A DNA stretch of 26,399 nucleotides from Selenomonadaceae bacterium UBA2897 (GTDB lineage: Bacteria; Bacillota; Negativicutes; Selenomonadales; Selenomonadaceae): positions 1-26,399 of the forward strand of contig DEDT01000026.1 of NCBI GenBank assembly GCA_002350105.1, read 5' to 3'. Under the pieces are notes generated by a model. That model was not told the origin of the DNA. It did not search any database and saw only the letters and a list, made by a program, of their open reading frames with translations. Within the stretch, counting starts at the first letter, position 1. Each line of letters opens with the position of its first letter. This document shows, in pieces, positions 1-7,144 of this stretch. Made by a program: the position numbers and the translations under genes.

Positions 1-176
1 ACCTCGTATTTCGGATGGCCCATGATGACGTTCATGAGTGTCGACTTGCCGGAACCGTTCGGTCCCAGGATGACGTGCACCTCGCCCTTGCCGATATTCA
101 GGCTCAGGCCCTTGAGGATTTCCTTGCCCTCCACGCCCGCGTGAAGGTCTTTGATGGCCAGAAGTTGCTCAGACAT
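1..176 (-). CDS. sufC: SufC, Fe-S cluster assembly ATPase (N-terminal part only)
   Basis: Only the first 58 codons are in the window; the gene continues past the left edge. SufC is the cytoplasmic ABC-type ATPase that works with SufB and SufD to build Fe-S clusters. The visible protein starts MSEQLLAIKDLHAGVEG, and a Walker A motif GPNGSGKST is seen near residues 38-46, followed by LMNVIMGHPKYEV. The segment LHAGVEGKEILKGLSL and the MGHPKYEV stretch after the P-loop are typical of SufC rather than of transporter ATPases. The ATG at 174-176 is preceded by AGGAGA about 8 bases upstream. A strong promoter lies at 297-325, so sufC probably heads a suf operon running left. Another short ABC ATPase cannot be fully excluded from 58 residues. 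Confidence 0.85.
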   Translation of the reverse strand, partial: MSEQLLAIKDLHAGVEGKEILKGLSLNIGKGEVHVILGPNGSGKSTLMNVIMGHPKYE

Positions 177-234
177 TTTCTCGCTCTCCTATAGTATTTC
201 TATTTGTACCCTGCGCGGTACATATCTGCAAAAA

Positions 235-299
235 AATAAGAATCGTACGCCCCGGCGTATCATACCTTAGTAAAATACTCGGGATTAACGATTCTTATT
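235..299. repeat. 12-bp perfect inverted repeat in the suf promoter and leader
   Basis: AATAAGAATCGT at 235-246 is exactly mirrored by ACGATTCTTATT at 288-299, with 41 bases between. The right arm overlaps the -10 box and predicted start of the suf promoter. On the minus strand the left arm is followed by a run of T (236-231), so a transcript entering from the EAL gene could form a long-loop terminator. A nested 6-bp hairpin, TACGCC / GGCGTA, lies between the arms at 246-259. It could be a pair of protein binding sites, an RNA terminator, or both. Confidence 0.6.
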
Positions 300-325
300 G
301 TATGTGCTTTCCAAATAATTGTCAA
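297..325 (-). promoter_or_regulatory. Strong sigma-70 type promoter for sufC
   Basis: On the minus strand TTGACA (320-325) is separated by exactly 17 bases from TACAAT (297-302). The -35 is perfect and the -10 has one change. Transcription should begin near position 290 and give a leader of about 110 bases before the sufC ATG. The promoter sits directly behind the stop codon of the EAL gene, so sufC does not depend on read-through from that gene. Confidence 0.75.
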
Positions 326-345
326 CAACATTTGTTACAACGGGC

Positions 346-3279
346 TCAGTGGGCCAGCTGCGGCTGCTGGCGCGCCGCCGCAGCGTCCTCAGCATCGAGC
401 TTCGCGAGGAAGTCATCGAGCTGCATTGGCTTGCCGAAGAGGTAGCCCTGGCCGTAGAAACAGCCGTTGTCCAAGAGCAGCTGCTCCTGCGAAAGCGTCT
501 CGATGCCCTCGCAGAGCACCTGCATGCCCAGCGCATCGCCCATGTTGATGACGTAGCGCAGGATCTTTTCCGCGCGCGGATCCTCCTCCGCCGCCAGCAG
601 CATGCTGCGGTCGATCTTCATGATATCCATCGGCAAATTGCGCAGCATGGCAATCGAGGAATAGCCCGTGCAGAAATCATCCATGGAGATCAGATAGCCC
701 ATCTGCTGCAGTTCGCGCACGATGTCCGTGGCATTGGTGCGGCTGCCCTGTGTCGTGTAGTCGACAAAAGCCGTCTCCGTGATCTCCAGATCGACGGCAC
801 CGCGCGGCAGCTCGAACTTCGTCAGCAGATCGCGCATGCGGTCGAGATACCCCTCCTCACTGATATGCAGGCCGGACTGGTTCACGGAAATCGGCACGAA
901 GCGCTTGCCCTGATCATAGCGCAGCTGCTGGATGCGCAGCACCTGCTCCAACATGTAGTAATCGAGGTCGACGACGAAACCGTTCGTCTCGAAGAGCTTC
1001 ACGAAACGCCCCGGCGGCAGCAGCCCAAGCTCGGGGCTGTGCCAGCGCACGAGCGCCTCCGCGCCCACCGTGCGGTGCGTGCGGATATCGTATTTCGGCT
1101 GCAACCAGACCTGAAACTCGTGGTTCTGCAGGGCCTTGTGCATATAGTGCTCGATCTGCTGCTGCTGCATGACCTCGTCGCGCAGGGTATTGTCGTAGAC
1201 GATGCAGGGCTGGTCGCGCTTGTTCGCCTCGTCCTGCGCCAGCATCGTCCACTCCAGCAGCTTCGTAAGGTCCGCTTCCTTGATGCTGTGACGCGGTATC
1301 TGGCAGAAGCCTGTGCGGAAGTTAATCGACGTCCTGACCGCACCGATATCGATGTGGCTGATCTGCGCCTGCATATCCTGCACGAGGGATTCCGGCGTCA
1401 CGTCAGGCGGCAGTTCACACAGGGCATAGACGCTGGTATTCTCTGCATTGGCTGCCTCCATGCAGAAATACGGGAAAAGTTTGTGCGCGCGCTCGATCAA
1501 CTTGCGGATGCCCGCGACCAGCAACTCGAAATCGTAGCTCTCCTTCATGAACATGAAGCGCTGCGCGCCCATGATCGCGAGCCAGAGACGTCCTTGCCGC
1601 CGCGCCTTCTCACGTTTCTCGATTTCCTCCAGCGCAAAGGGCTGGAACCAGTTCAGCGTGTGCATCCCCGTCGGCTCGTTAATATAGGCGAGGCGGCGCA
1701 GCTTGCGGATATAGCGGTAACGCAGCAGGAGGTATCCGCCCAGTACGAGGGCCAGCACCACAAAGCCGACGAGCACAGACTGTATGGCCGCCACGGGATT
1801 ACGCAGAATGGTCTCGCCCAGGCTGCGGGCCTGCGGCTGGTTGATCATATGCTTGTTGACAATGCTCTCCACTTTATCTTCATTGAGGTGCGTGACCGCC
1901 TTGTTCAGGATACGCAGCAGGCGCGGATCCACGTTCTCATGCAAGGCCACGCTGACGCCGTGCGTGAACTCCACGCTGCCCGTCGTCGTCAAATTGTAAA
2001 AATCACCGTGCGCGATATCGTACTGCGCGGTAAGCGCCTTCTCATACGTAATGTCCGCCGTCCCCTTACTGACGGCCTGCAAGCAGTCTTTGACCGTATC
2101 GAAATAGACACGCTGCTCCTCGGGGCAGCGCTGCTCCACGAATTCCTGCGTATAGTGATGACCACGCACGCAGGCCACCATGGGATGCTCCGGCAGGGGA
2201 TCGTTGCGCCGCGTCACCGCCACGTAGTTCAGCTGCAGATAAGGCGCCGTGATGACCGCCTGATGCTGCTCCGCCCAGTTGGGATCACTGTTGAAGTCCG
2301 CGATGATGTCGACTTCGCCGTTGGCAAAAGCCTGGAACATCTCCTTATTGCTGCCGTATTCCTCTACTTCCATCGACACGCCAAGGTCGTCGCTGAGCAA
2401 CTCCAGGATGTCCGCGATGACACCACACGCCTCTCCATTCTCAAACCAGGTGTAGGGCCGCTGGCCCGGCGAGATGGCCACGCGCAGCTTATCGAGACCG
2501 GACAGGTACTGCCGCTCGGCCGGCGTGAAGCTGACCTCCAGCTGCCGCTGCAGCGTGCGCGAGAAATCCGGCACGGAGAGCAGCACATCCTCCATGGCCG
2601 TATCGATTTTTCGCGCCAGCTCCGTATCCTCCGGGCGGAACGCGATATATGTCTTCTCGTTCAGCAGGGAATAGGTATCTGAAACTACGGGCTCCGGATG
2701 CATGGTGTTCGTGATCACGCCGTCGATATTCCCGGCCATGTACTCTTTATCCGGCTGTCCCGGTACAGTGAAGGGGACGAGCTCATAGCCCGGCCCATAG
2801 TCCTCCATCTGGTGCTCCAGCCAGGGGCGAAGCGGCGCCAGATTCACGCTCGGCGCGTAGTAGCCGATGCGCAGCTTCTGGCCGTTATCGATGGCCGTAT
2901 GGTCACGCATCGCCACCTGCATCGTCGTTTCGGACATGCTGTGCTTCGACAGAATGAACGACTTGCCCTTATGGGTCGTCCGCCCGGCCATCACGCCGGG
3001 CAGCATGTCGATTTCACCTTCGGCAAGCCGGGTGTAGTTCTCTGAAATGCCCCCCTGGACATAGACCATCTCCACGCCTGCATAGGCGGCAACCATCTCC
3101 AGAAAGTTATAGAGCACGCCCTTATAGGTACCATCGGCGTTCTGTGTCATCAGGTAGGGGTCATCGACGTAGCCCACGCGGATGACCGGCCGTTCCGCCA
3201 GCGCACTGCCACTCAGCAGCACCAGTGCGAGACAGAGCGAACCGAGCAGCCTGCCCCATCTCGCCAGCCTTTTCCTCAT
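346..3279 (-). CDS. Membrane sensor with two periplasmic binding domains, degenerate GGDEF and EAL c-di-GMP phosphodiesterase
   Basis: A 977-residue protein. A signal peptide (about residues 1-28, ending SALA) leads into two tandem SBP_bac_3-like domains (about 32-245 and 265-490). One membrane helix follows (about 505-528), then a GGDEF-like domain (about 540-700) and a C-terminal EAL domain (about 715-965). The GGDEF part has no GGDEF signature and cannot be an active cyclase. The EAL part keeps the metal and catalytic residues: EALVRW at 741, Asn800, LEITE near 832, DDF at 867, Lys888, Glu924 and Gln944. It should therefore hydrolyse c-di-GMP in the cytoplasm in response to a small ligand, probably an amino acid, bound outside. 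The ligand is unknown. Start ATG 3277-3279 follows GGTGAG about 10 bases upstream. Confidence 0.88.
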   Translation of the reverse strand: MRKRLARWGRLLGSLCLALVLLSGSALAERPVIRVGYVDDPYLMTQNADGTYKGVLYNFLEMVAAYAGVEMVYVQGGISENYTRLAEGEIDMLPGVMAGRTTHKGKSFILSKHSMSETTMQVAMRDHTAIDNGQKLRIGYYAPSVNLAPLRPWLEHQMEDYGPGYELVPFTVPGQPDKEYMAGNIDGVITNTMHPEPVVSDTYSLLNEKTYIAFRPEDTELARKIDTAMEDVLLSVPDFSRTLQRQLEVSFTPAERQYLSGLDKLRVAISPGQRPYTWFENGEACGVIADILELLSDDLGVSMEVEEYGSNKEMFQAFANGEVDIIADFNSDPNWAEQHQAVITAPYLQLNYVAVTRRNDPLPEHPMVACVRGHHYTQEFVEQRCPEEQRVYFDTVKDCLQAVSKGTADITYEKALTAQYDIAHGDFYNLTTTGSVEFTHGVSVALHENVDPRLLRILNKAVTHLNEDKVESIVNKHMINQPQARSLGETILRNPVAAIQSVLVGFVVLALVLGGYLLLRYRYIRKLRRLAYINEPTGMHTLNWFQPFALEEIEKREKARRQGRLWLAIMGAQRFMFMKESYDFELLVAGIRKLIERAHKLFPYFCMEAANAENTSVYALCELPPDVTPESLVQDMQAQISHIDIGAVRTSINFRTGFCQIPRHSIKEADLTKLLEWTMLAQDEANKRDQPCIVYDNTLRDEVMQQQQIEHYMHKALQNHEFQVWLQPKYDIRTHRTVGAEALVRWHSPELGLLPPGRFVKLFETNGFVVDLDYYMLEQVLRIQQLRYDQGKRFVPISVNQSGLHISEEGYLDRMRDLLTKFELPRGAVDLEITETAFVDYTTQGSRTNATDIVRELQQMGYLISMDDFCTGYSSIAMLRNLPMDIMKIDRSMLLAAEEDPRAEKILRYVINMGDALGMQVLCEGIETLSQEQLLLDNGCFYGQGYLFGKPMQLDDFLAKLDAEDAAAARQQPQLAH

Positions 3280-3310
3280 CGTATATCACTCACCATCACA
3301 ATTCAAAATC

Positions 3311-3333
3311 CGGCACACCCTCACGATGTGCCG
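3311..3333 (-). terminator. Weak terminator-like hairpin between the HAD gene and the EAL gene
   Basis: CGGCACA (3311-3317) and TGTGCCG (3327-3333) form a perfect 7-bp stem with a 9-base loop. On the minus strand it is followed by GATTTTG, a short T run. It lies in the 5' leader of the EAL gene, so it may end HAD transcripts or shape the EAL leader. The weak T tract keeps confidence low. Confidence 0.35.
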
Positions 3334-3357
3334 TTATCCTGCAAAAGTCCTGCAAGC

Positions 3358-3387
3358 ATCATACACTACTTACGTCCCACATGGCAA
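3358..3387 (-). promoter_or_regulatory. Candidate promoter of the EAL sensor gene
   Basis: On the minus strand TTGCCA (3382-3387) and TATGAT (3358-3363) are 18 bases apart, giving a leader of about 70 bases before the EAL gene. The match is fair. Two copies of TCCTGCAA (3337-3344 and 3348-3355) lie just downstream, with no known role. Confidence 0.45.
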
Positions 3388-3437
3388 GCAAAATATCACC
3401 AGCAATGACAGCCAGGCCGAAACTGCACTGCTGAGGG

Positions 3438-4247
3438 TCAAAGCTTAAAGATGCGTTCCAGCGTATGCGCGATGCCGTCCTCATTGTTCGTCAACGTAAC
3501 CTCATCGGCCATGGCCTTGAGCTCGGGGCAGGCGTTGCCCATAGCGACACCGTGTCCCGCAAAGTCCACCATGCCCATGTCGTTCTGTGCATCGCCGAAG
3601 GCCATGACCTCCTCCTGCGCAATGCCAAGCTCTTCGCAGACCTTCGCGAGCGAGCCCTCCTTGCTCGTGCCCTTCGGCATGCCCTCGTAGAACCAGGGCG
3701 CACTCTGCACAAAGGACATTTTATCCTCAAAGCCACGGCTGATATCATCAAGATGCGTCATGAGAATCTCATTCGGAGCCGCCGTGAGAATCTTGCAGGG
3801 ACGCCAGGTCACGGCATCGGCGATGTTCGGCACGATTTTGACGCCGAGCTGATTGTTGTGACTCTCATCGTAGACCTTGTGGCGACTGGCATCGGTCGTG
3901 TAGATATCGTGGCCATCATCGACAATGGGCGAGAGCTCCGGCCACGCCTCGAGGTGGCGCAGGAACCGGACGGCCGTCTCATTATCGATGCTGCTGTCGA
4001 AAATCACCTCGCCCGTCGTCGCATCCGTGATGCGGCCGCCGCCATAGGACAGGAGCAGGCCATGGTGCTTCTCCAACTGCAACGCCTCGCTATCCGGCAG
4101 CAGGCCAGGCGCCTGCCGTCCCGAGGCCAGCACCACCGTCACCCCCATCTCCTGCACCGCGAGCAGCGCATCGCGCGTGCGCGGCGTAATCTCGCGCTGG
4201 TCGTTGTTCAGCGTACCGTCGAGGTCCAAGGCAATCATTTTATACAT
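3438..4247 (-). CDS. Cof-type HAD-IIB family phosphatase
   Basis: A 269-residue cytoplasmic hydrolase of the Cof/YidA group (haloacid dehalogenase superfamily, cap type IIB), which dephosphorylates sugar phosphates or related metabolites. Motif I DLDGT has the nucleophile Asp8 and Asp10. Motif II is ASGR near residue 42. Motif III has Lys192/Lys196 in PKGTSKEG, and motif IV is GDAQND at 218-223. All catalytic residues are present and the length is normal. A TTG two codons upstream could extend the frame, but the ATG at 4245-4247 has GAGGGA seven bases before it and is the better start. The gene follows the purA terminator with no clear promoter of its own, so it may depend on read-through. 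The substrate cannot be told from sequence. Confidence 0.88.
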   Translation of the reverse strand: MYKMIALDLDGTLNNDQREITPRTRDALLAVQEMGVTVVLASGRQAPGLLPDSEALQLEKHHGLLLSYGGGRITDATTGEVIFDSSIDNETAVRFLRHLEAWPELSPIVDDGHDIYTTDASRHKVYDESHNNQLGVKIVPNIADAVTWRPCKILTAAPNEILMTHLDDISRGFEDKMSFVQSAPWFYEGMPKGTSKEGSLAKVCEELGIAQEEVMAFGDAQNDMGMVDFAGHGVAMGNACPELKAMADEVTLTNNEDGIAHTLERIFKL

Positions 4248-4264
4248 TGGCAAATCCCTCTTTC

Positions 4265-4299
4265 GAAAAAGCCCGCCTGAAGCTGCACTCCAGGCGGGC
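4265..4299 (-). terminator. Intrinsic terminator after purA
   Basis: GCCCGCCTG (4271-4279) pairs perfectly with CAGGCGGGC (4291-4299), a 9-bp stem with an 11-base loop. On the minus strand it is followed by TTTTTC. It lies 20 bases past the purA stop codon and just before the HAD gene. Confidence 0.85.
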
Positions 4300-4318
4300 C
4301 TGCGTTGATGTTTTTAAC

Positions 4319-5605
4319 TTAGAAAATATCGTGGGCGAGCACGATGGTCTCGTCGCGATTCGGGCCGACGGAGACGATGCCGAGTTTAATCCCCGTGACC
4401 TCGGCCATGCGCTCGAGGTATTTCCTTGCCTTCTCCGGCAGGTCTTCGTACTTGCGCACCTTCGTGATGTCGCAGTTCCAGCCTTCGAAGGTCTCGTAGA
4501 CCGGCTCGACTTCGGCGAGGACTTTCAGGCTGGCCGGGATTTCGTTCAGGAGCTTGCCCTGATACTTGTAGCCCGTGCACATCTTGATCTCATCGAAGCT
4601 GTCGAGGATATCGAGGCGCGTGACGGCCATGTAGTCGATGCCCGAGAGGATGCCCGCATAGCGCACGACGCAGGCATCGAGCCAGCCCGTGCGGCGCGGA
4701 CGGCCCGTGACGACGCCGTACTCATGGCCTTCCTCGCGGATCTTGTCGCCGATGGCGTTGAGCTGCTCCGTCGGGAACGGGCCTTCGCCCACACGCGTGC
4801 AATATGCCTTGACGATGCCGACGACCTTGTCGATCTTGCGCGGCGCTACGCCAGCGCCGACGCCGACGCCACCCGAAATGGGGTGCGATGCCGTGACGTA
4901 CGGATACGTACCATAATCGATGTCGAGCATCGTAGCCTGTGCACCCTCGAAGAGGATCTTGCGACCCTGCTCGATCTCGTCGTTCAGCAGCGCAATCGTG
5001 TCGCAAACATAGGGACGCAGGCGATCGGCGTAGCCATTGTACTCCTCGAGCATGGCCTCGTAATCGAGCGGCTCATGATCGTAGAGGAGCTTCAGCTCCT
5101 TGTTCTTGATCGCGAGGTTTTCCTTCAGGCGGCGCGCGAACTCGTCTTTATCCATGAGGTCGCAGACGCGGATGCCGATGCGGTTGTCACGATCTACGTA
5201 GCATGGGCCGATGCCGCGGTGCGTCGTGCCGACTTTGCTCTCGCCGCGAGCCTCGTCACCGAGACCATCCATGAGGCAATGATAGGGCAGCACGACATGA
5301 GCGCGGTTCGAGATGCGGATACCGCTGAGGTCGATGCCACGCGCGGCGAGATTGTCCATCTCCTCCAGCATGACTTTCGGATCGAAGGCCACGCCGTTGC
5401 CCACGATGCAATGCGAACCCTTATAGAGGATGCCCGACGGCATGAGGCGAAGCTTGTATGCCTCGCCATCGACGACGACCGTATGGCCGGCATTGCTGCC
5501 GCCCTGATAGCGCACGACCGTGTCGGCCTGCTGTGCCAGGTAGTCGACAATCTTGCCCTTGCCTTCATCGCCCCATTGCGTACCGGTAACTACTACTGTA
5601 GACAT
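4319..5605 (-). CDS. purA: Adenylosuccinate synthetase
   Basis: A 428-residue enzyme joining IMP and aspartate, using GTP, to give adenylosuccinate, the first committed step to AMP. The N-terminal GDEGKGK loop carries the catalytic Asp13 and Lys16, and NAGHTV carries His41, both at the positions known in E. coli PurA. Further conserved stretches are VGTTHRGIGP, FEGAQATMLDIDYGTYPYVTAS and VTGRPRRTGWLD. The open frame extends 13 codons upstream, but the ATG at 5603-5605, with GGGGAG seven bases before it, gives the standard length and N-terminus. It lies 60 bases downstream of purB, with a 6-bp intercistronic hairpin at 5626-5642 lacking a T tract, so the two are probably one transcript. The last two steps of AMP synthesis are thus paired. 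Confidence 0.97.
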   Translation of the reverse strand: MSTVVVTGTQWGDEGKGKIVDYLAQQADTVVRYQGGSNAGHTVVVDGEAYKLRLMPSGILYKGSHCIVGNGVAFDPKVMLEEMDNLAARGIDLSGIRISNRAHVVLPYHCLMDGLGDEARGESKVGTTHRGIGPCYVDRDNRIGIRVCDLMDKDEFARRLKENLAIKNKELKLLYDHEPLDYEAMLEEYNGYADRLRPYVCDTIALLNDEIEQGRKILFEGAQATMLDIDYGTYPYVTASHPISGGVGVGAGVAPRKIDKVVGIVKAYCTRVGEGPFPTEQLNAIGDKIREEGHEYGVVTGRPRRTGWLDACVVRYAGILSGIDYMAVTRLDILDSFDEIKMCTGYKYQGKLLNEIPASLKVLAEVEPVYETFEGWNCDITKVRKYEDLPEKARKYLERMAEVTGIKLGIVSVGPNRDETIVLAHDIF

Positions 5606-5665
5606 AAACCGTCTCCCCTTCTGTCGCTGCCTGCCCGGCAGCATTCAAATGATAAAAAGCGCGGA

Positions 5666-6958
5666 TCAAAGACCGAAGCGCTCAAAGATATTATCGACAT
5701 GGCGCAGGAAGTACTGATAATCGAAGCAATCGTCGATCTCTTCCTTCGTCAGGTATTTCGTGATATCGGGATCCTTCTCCACGTTCGTGCGGAAGTCCTC
5801 GCCCTCCATCCAGCGCTTCATCGCGTTGCGCTGGACCCATTTATAGGCATCCTCGCGCAGCACGCCCTTGCTCACAATCGTCAGCAGGATGCGCTGGCTG
5901 TAGATGAGGCCGCCCGTACGCTCCATGTTATGGAGCATGGCTTCCGGATAGACGAGCAGCTTGTCCACGATGCGCGTGAGCAGGCGTGCCGTATAGTCGA
6001 CGTTGATCGTGCTGTCCGGCAGGATCACGCGCTCGACGGAGCTGTGGGAGATATCGCGCTCATGCCAGAGCGTCACATCCTCCATGGCCGCCACGGCGTT
6101 GCCGCGCACGAGGCGCGCCATGCCGCTGATGCGCTCGCAGTTGATCGGGTTGCGCTTATGCGGCATCGCGGACGAACCCTTCTGGCCGGGGGAAAAATAC
6201 TCCTCCGCCTCACGGATGTCCGTGCGCTGCCAGTTGCGGATCTCCGTCGCGAACTTCTCGAAGGACGTCGCGATGAGCGCGAGCGTCGTCACGAACTCAG
6301 CGTGGCGGTCGCGCTGGATGACCTGCGTCGCGAGGCGTACCGGCGTGAGGCCGAGCTTCTTGCAGACCATTTCCTCGATGCGCGGGTCGATGTTCGAATA
6401 CGTGCCCACGGCACCGGAGAGCTTGCCAACCTGGCAGATCTTCTTCGCGTGCTCGAGGCGCTCAATATCGCGCTCTACCTCGGCGCTCCAGAGCAGGAAC
6501 TTCAGGCCGAAGGTCATCGGCTCAGCATGGATGCCATGCGTGCGGCCGATGCACGGCGTGTGCTTGAACTCAGCCGCGCGGCGGCGCAGCACTTCGTGCA
6601 GCTTGTGCAGGTCATCGAGCAGGATATCCGCAGCCTCGCAGATGGTCAGGCAGGTTGCCGTATCCTCCACGTCGCTCGACGTCAGGCCCTTATGGATGTA
6701 TTTCGAGTCCTCGCCCACATGCTCCGCGACATTCGTCAGGAAGGCGATGAGGTCATGATGCGTCACGCTCTCGATTTCGTGGATGCGGCTCACCTCGAAC
6801 TTCGCTTTCGCGCGAATGTTCTTCGCCGCTTCCTTCGGGATCTGCCCCAGTTCCGCAGCTGCGTCACAGGCGGCCATCTCCACATTCAGCACCTGCTGCC
6901 ATTTGTACTCGTCCGTCCAAAGGCGGCCCATCTCCGGGTTGGTATAGCGTTCGATCAT
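5666..6958 (-). CDS. purB: Adenylosuccinate lyase
   Basis: A 430-residue member of the fumarase/aspartase superfamily. It splits fumarate from adenylosuccinate (to AMP) and from SAICAR in purine synthesis. The superfamily signature GSSAMPHKRNP is at residues 261-271 and supplies the catalytic serine loop. THHD has His68 and GRTHG has His141, matching the acid/base histidines of B. subtilis PurB. TSSDVEDTA is near 93-101. The frame stays open 29 codons upstream, but ATG 6956-6958 gives the classic MIERYTNPEM start and has GAGGAGG nine bases before it. It is transcribed with purA from a promoter at 7100-7128. A strong terminator-shaped hairpin lies in its leader. Confidence 0.97.
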   Translation of the reverse strand: MIERYTNPEMGRLWTDEYKWQQVLNVEMAACDAAAELGQIPKEAAKNIRAKAKFEVSRIHEIESVTHHDLIAFLTNVAEHVGEDSKYIHKGLTSSDVEDTATCLTICEAADILLDDLHKLHEVLRRRAAEFKHTPCIGRTHGIHAEPMTFGLKFLLWSAEVERDIERLEHAKKICQVGKLSGAVGTYSNIDPRIEEMVCKKLGLTPVRLATQVIQRDRHAEFVTTLALIATSFEKFATEIRNWQRTDIREAEEYFSPGQKGSSAMPHKRNPINCERISGMARLVRGNAVAAMEDVTLWHERDISHSSVERVILPDSTINVDYTARLLTRIVDKLLVYPEAMLHNMERTGGLIYSQRILLTIVSKGVLREDAYKWVQRNAMKRWMEGEDFRTNVEKDPDITKYLTKEEIDDCFDYQYFLRHVDNIFERFGL

Positions 6959-7016
6959 TAGTGATTTCCTCCTCATTTTCCTGGCGGCGTCACAGCACCG
7001 CGGAAGTGAAAACACG

Positions 7017-7072
7017 AAAAAGACCCGGGAGTGCATCCCTCCCATCTTGTGGAGAAATGCCTCCCGAGTCTC
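7017..7072 (-). terminator. Long terminator hairpin in the purB leader (candidate attenuator)
   Basis: On the minus strand an outer stem of 11 pairs (7062-7072 with 7021-7031, one G-U) continues, after a single mismatch, into an inner stem of 10 pairs (7051-7060 with 7033-7042, two G-U). The loop has 8 bases, and the outer stem is followed by TTTTT. It lies downstream of the purB promoter and upstream of purB. The sequence just before it, AGTCTCCAGAGACT, can form a competing 6-bp hairpin that captures the 5' arm of the terminator. Alternatively it is simply the terminator of the trk operon. Confidence 0.8.
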
Positions 7073-7099
7073 TGGAGACTTACCTTATTTCCCTCTGCT

Positions 7100-7128
7100 A
7101 TCATATCATGCAGCGTCGAGCATGTCAA
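7100..7128 (-). promoter_or_regulatory. Strong promoter for purB-purA
   Basis: On the minus strand TTGACA (7123-7128), a 17-base spacer and TATGAT (7100-7105). This is a near-consensus sigma-70 promoter between the end of the second trkH gene and the leader hairpin. Transcription should begin near 7093, leaving a leader of about 135 bases. No other promoter-like sequence was seen between the hairpin and purB. Confidence 0.78.
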
Positions 7129-7144
7129 CGCTGTTTCCCAAGCA

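Noticed and set aside
319..2682. 787-codon open frame on the plus strand antisense to the EAL gene
   Set aside because: Its product is a low-complexity His/Leu/Arg-rich sequence typical of the antisense frame of GC-rich genes; the minus strand encodes recognisable domains and has a ribosome site.
4247..6961. 904-codon open frame on the plus strand across purA and purB
   Set aside because: It lies exactly opposite two certain genes and shows no protein family signature; a shadow of codon bias.
6959..7093. Guanine/adenine riboswitch in the purB leader
   Set aside because: Too little sequence before the terminator and no purine aptamer core could be recognised.
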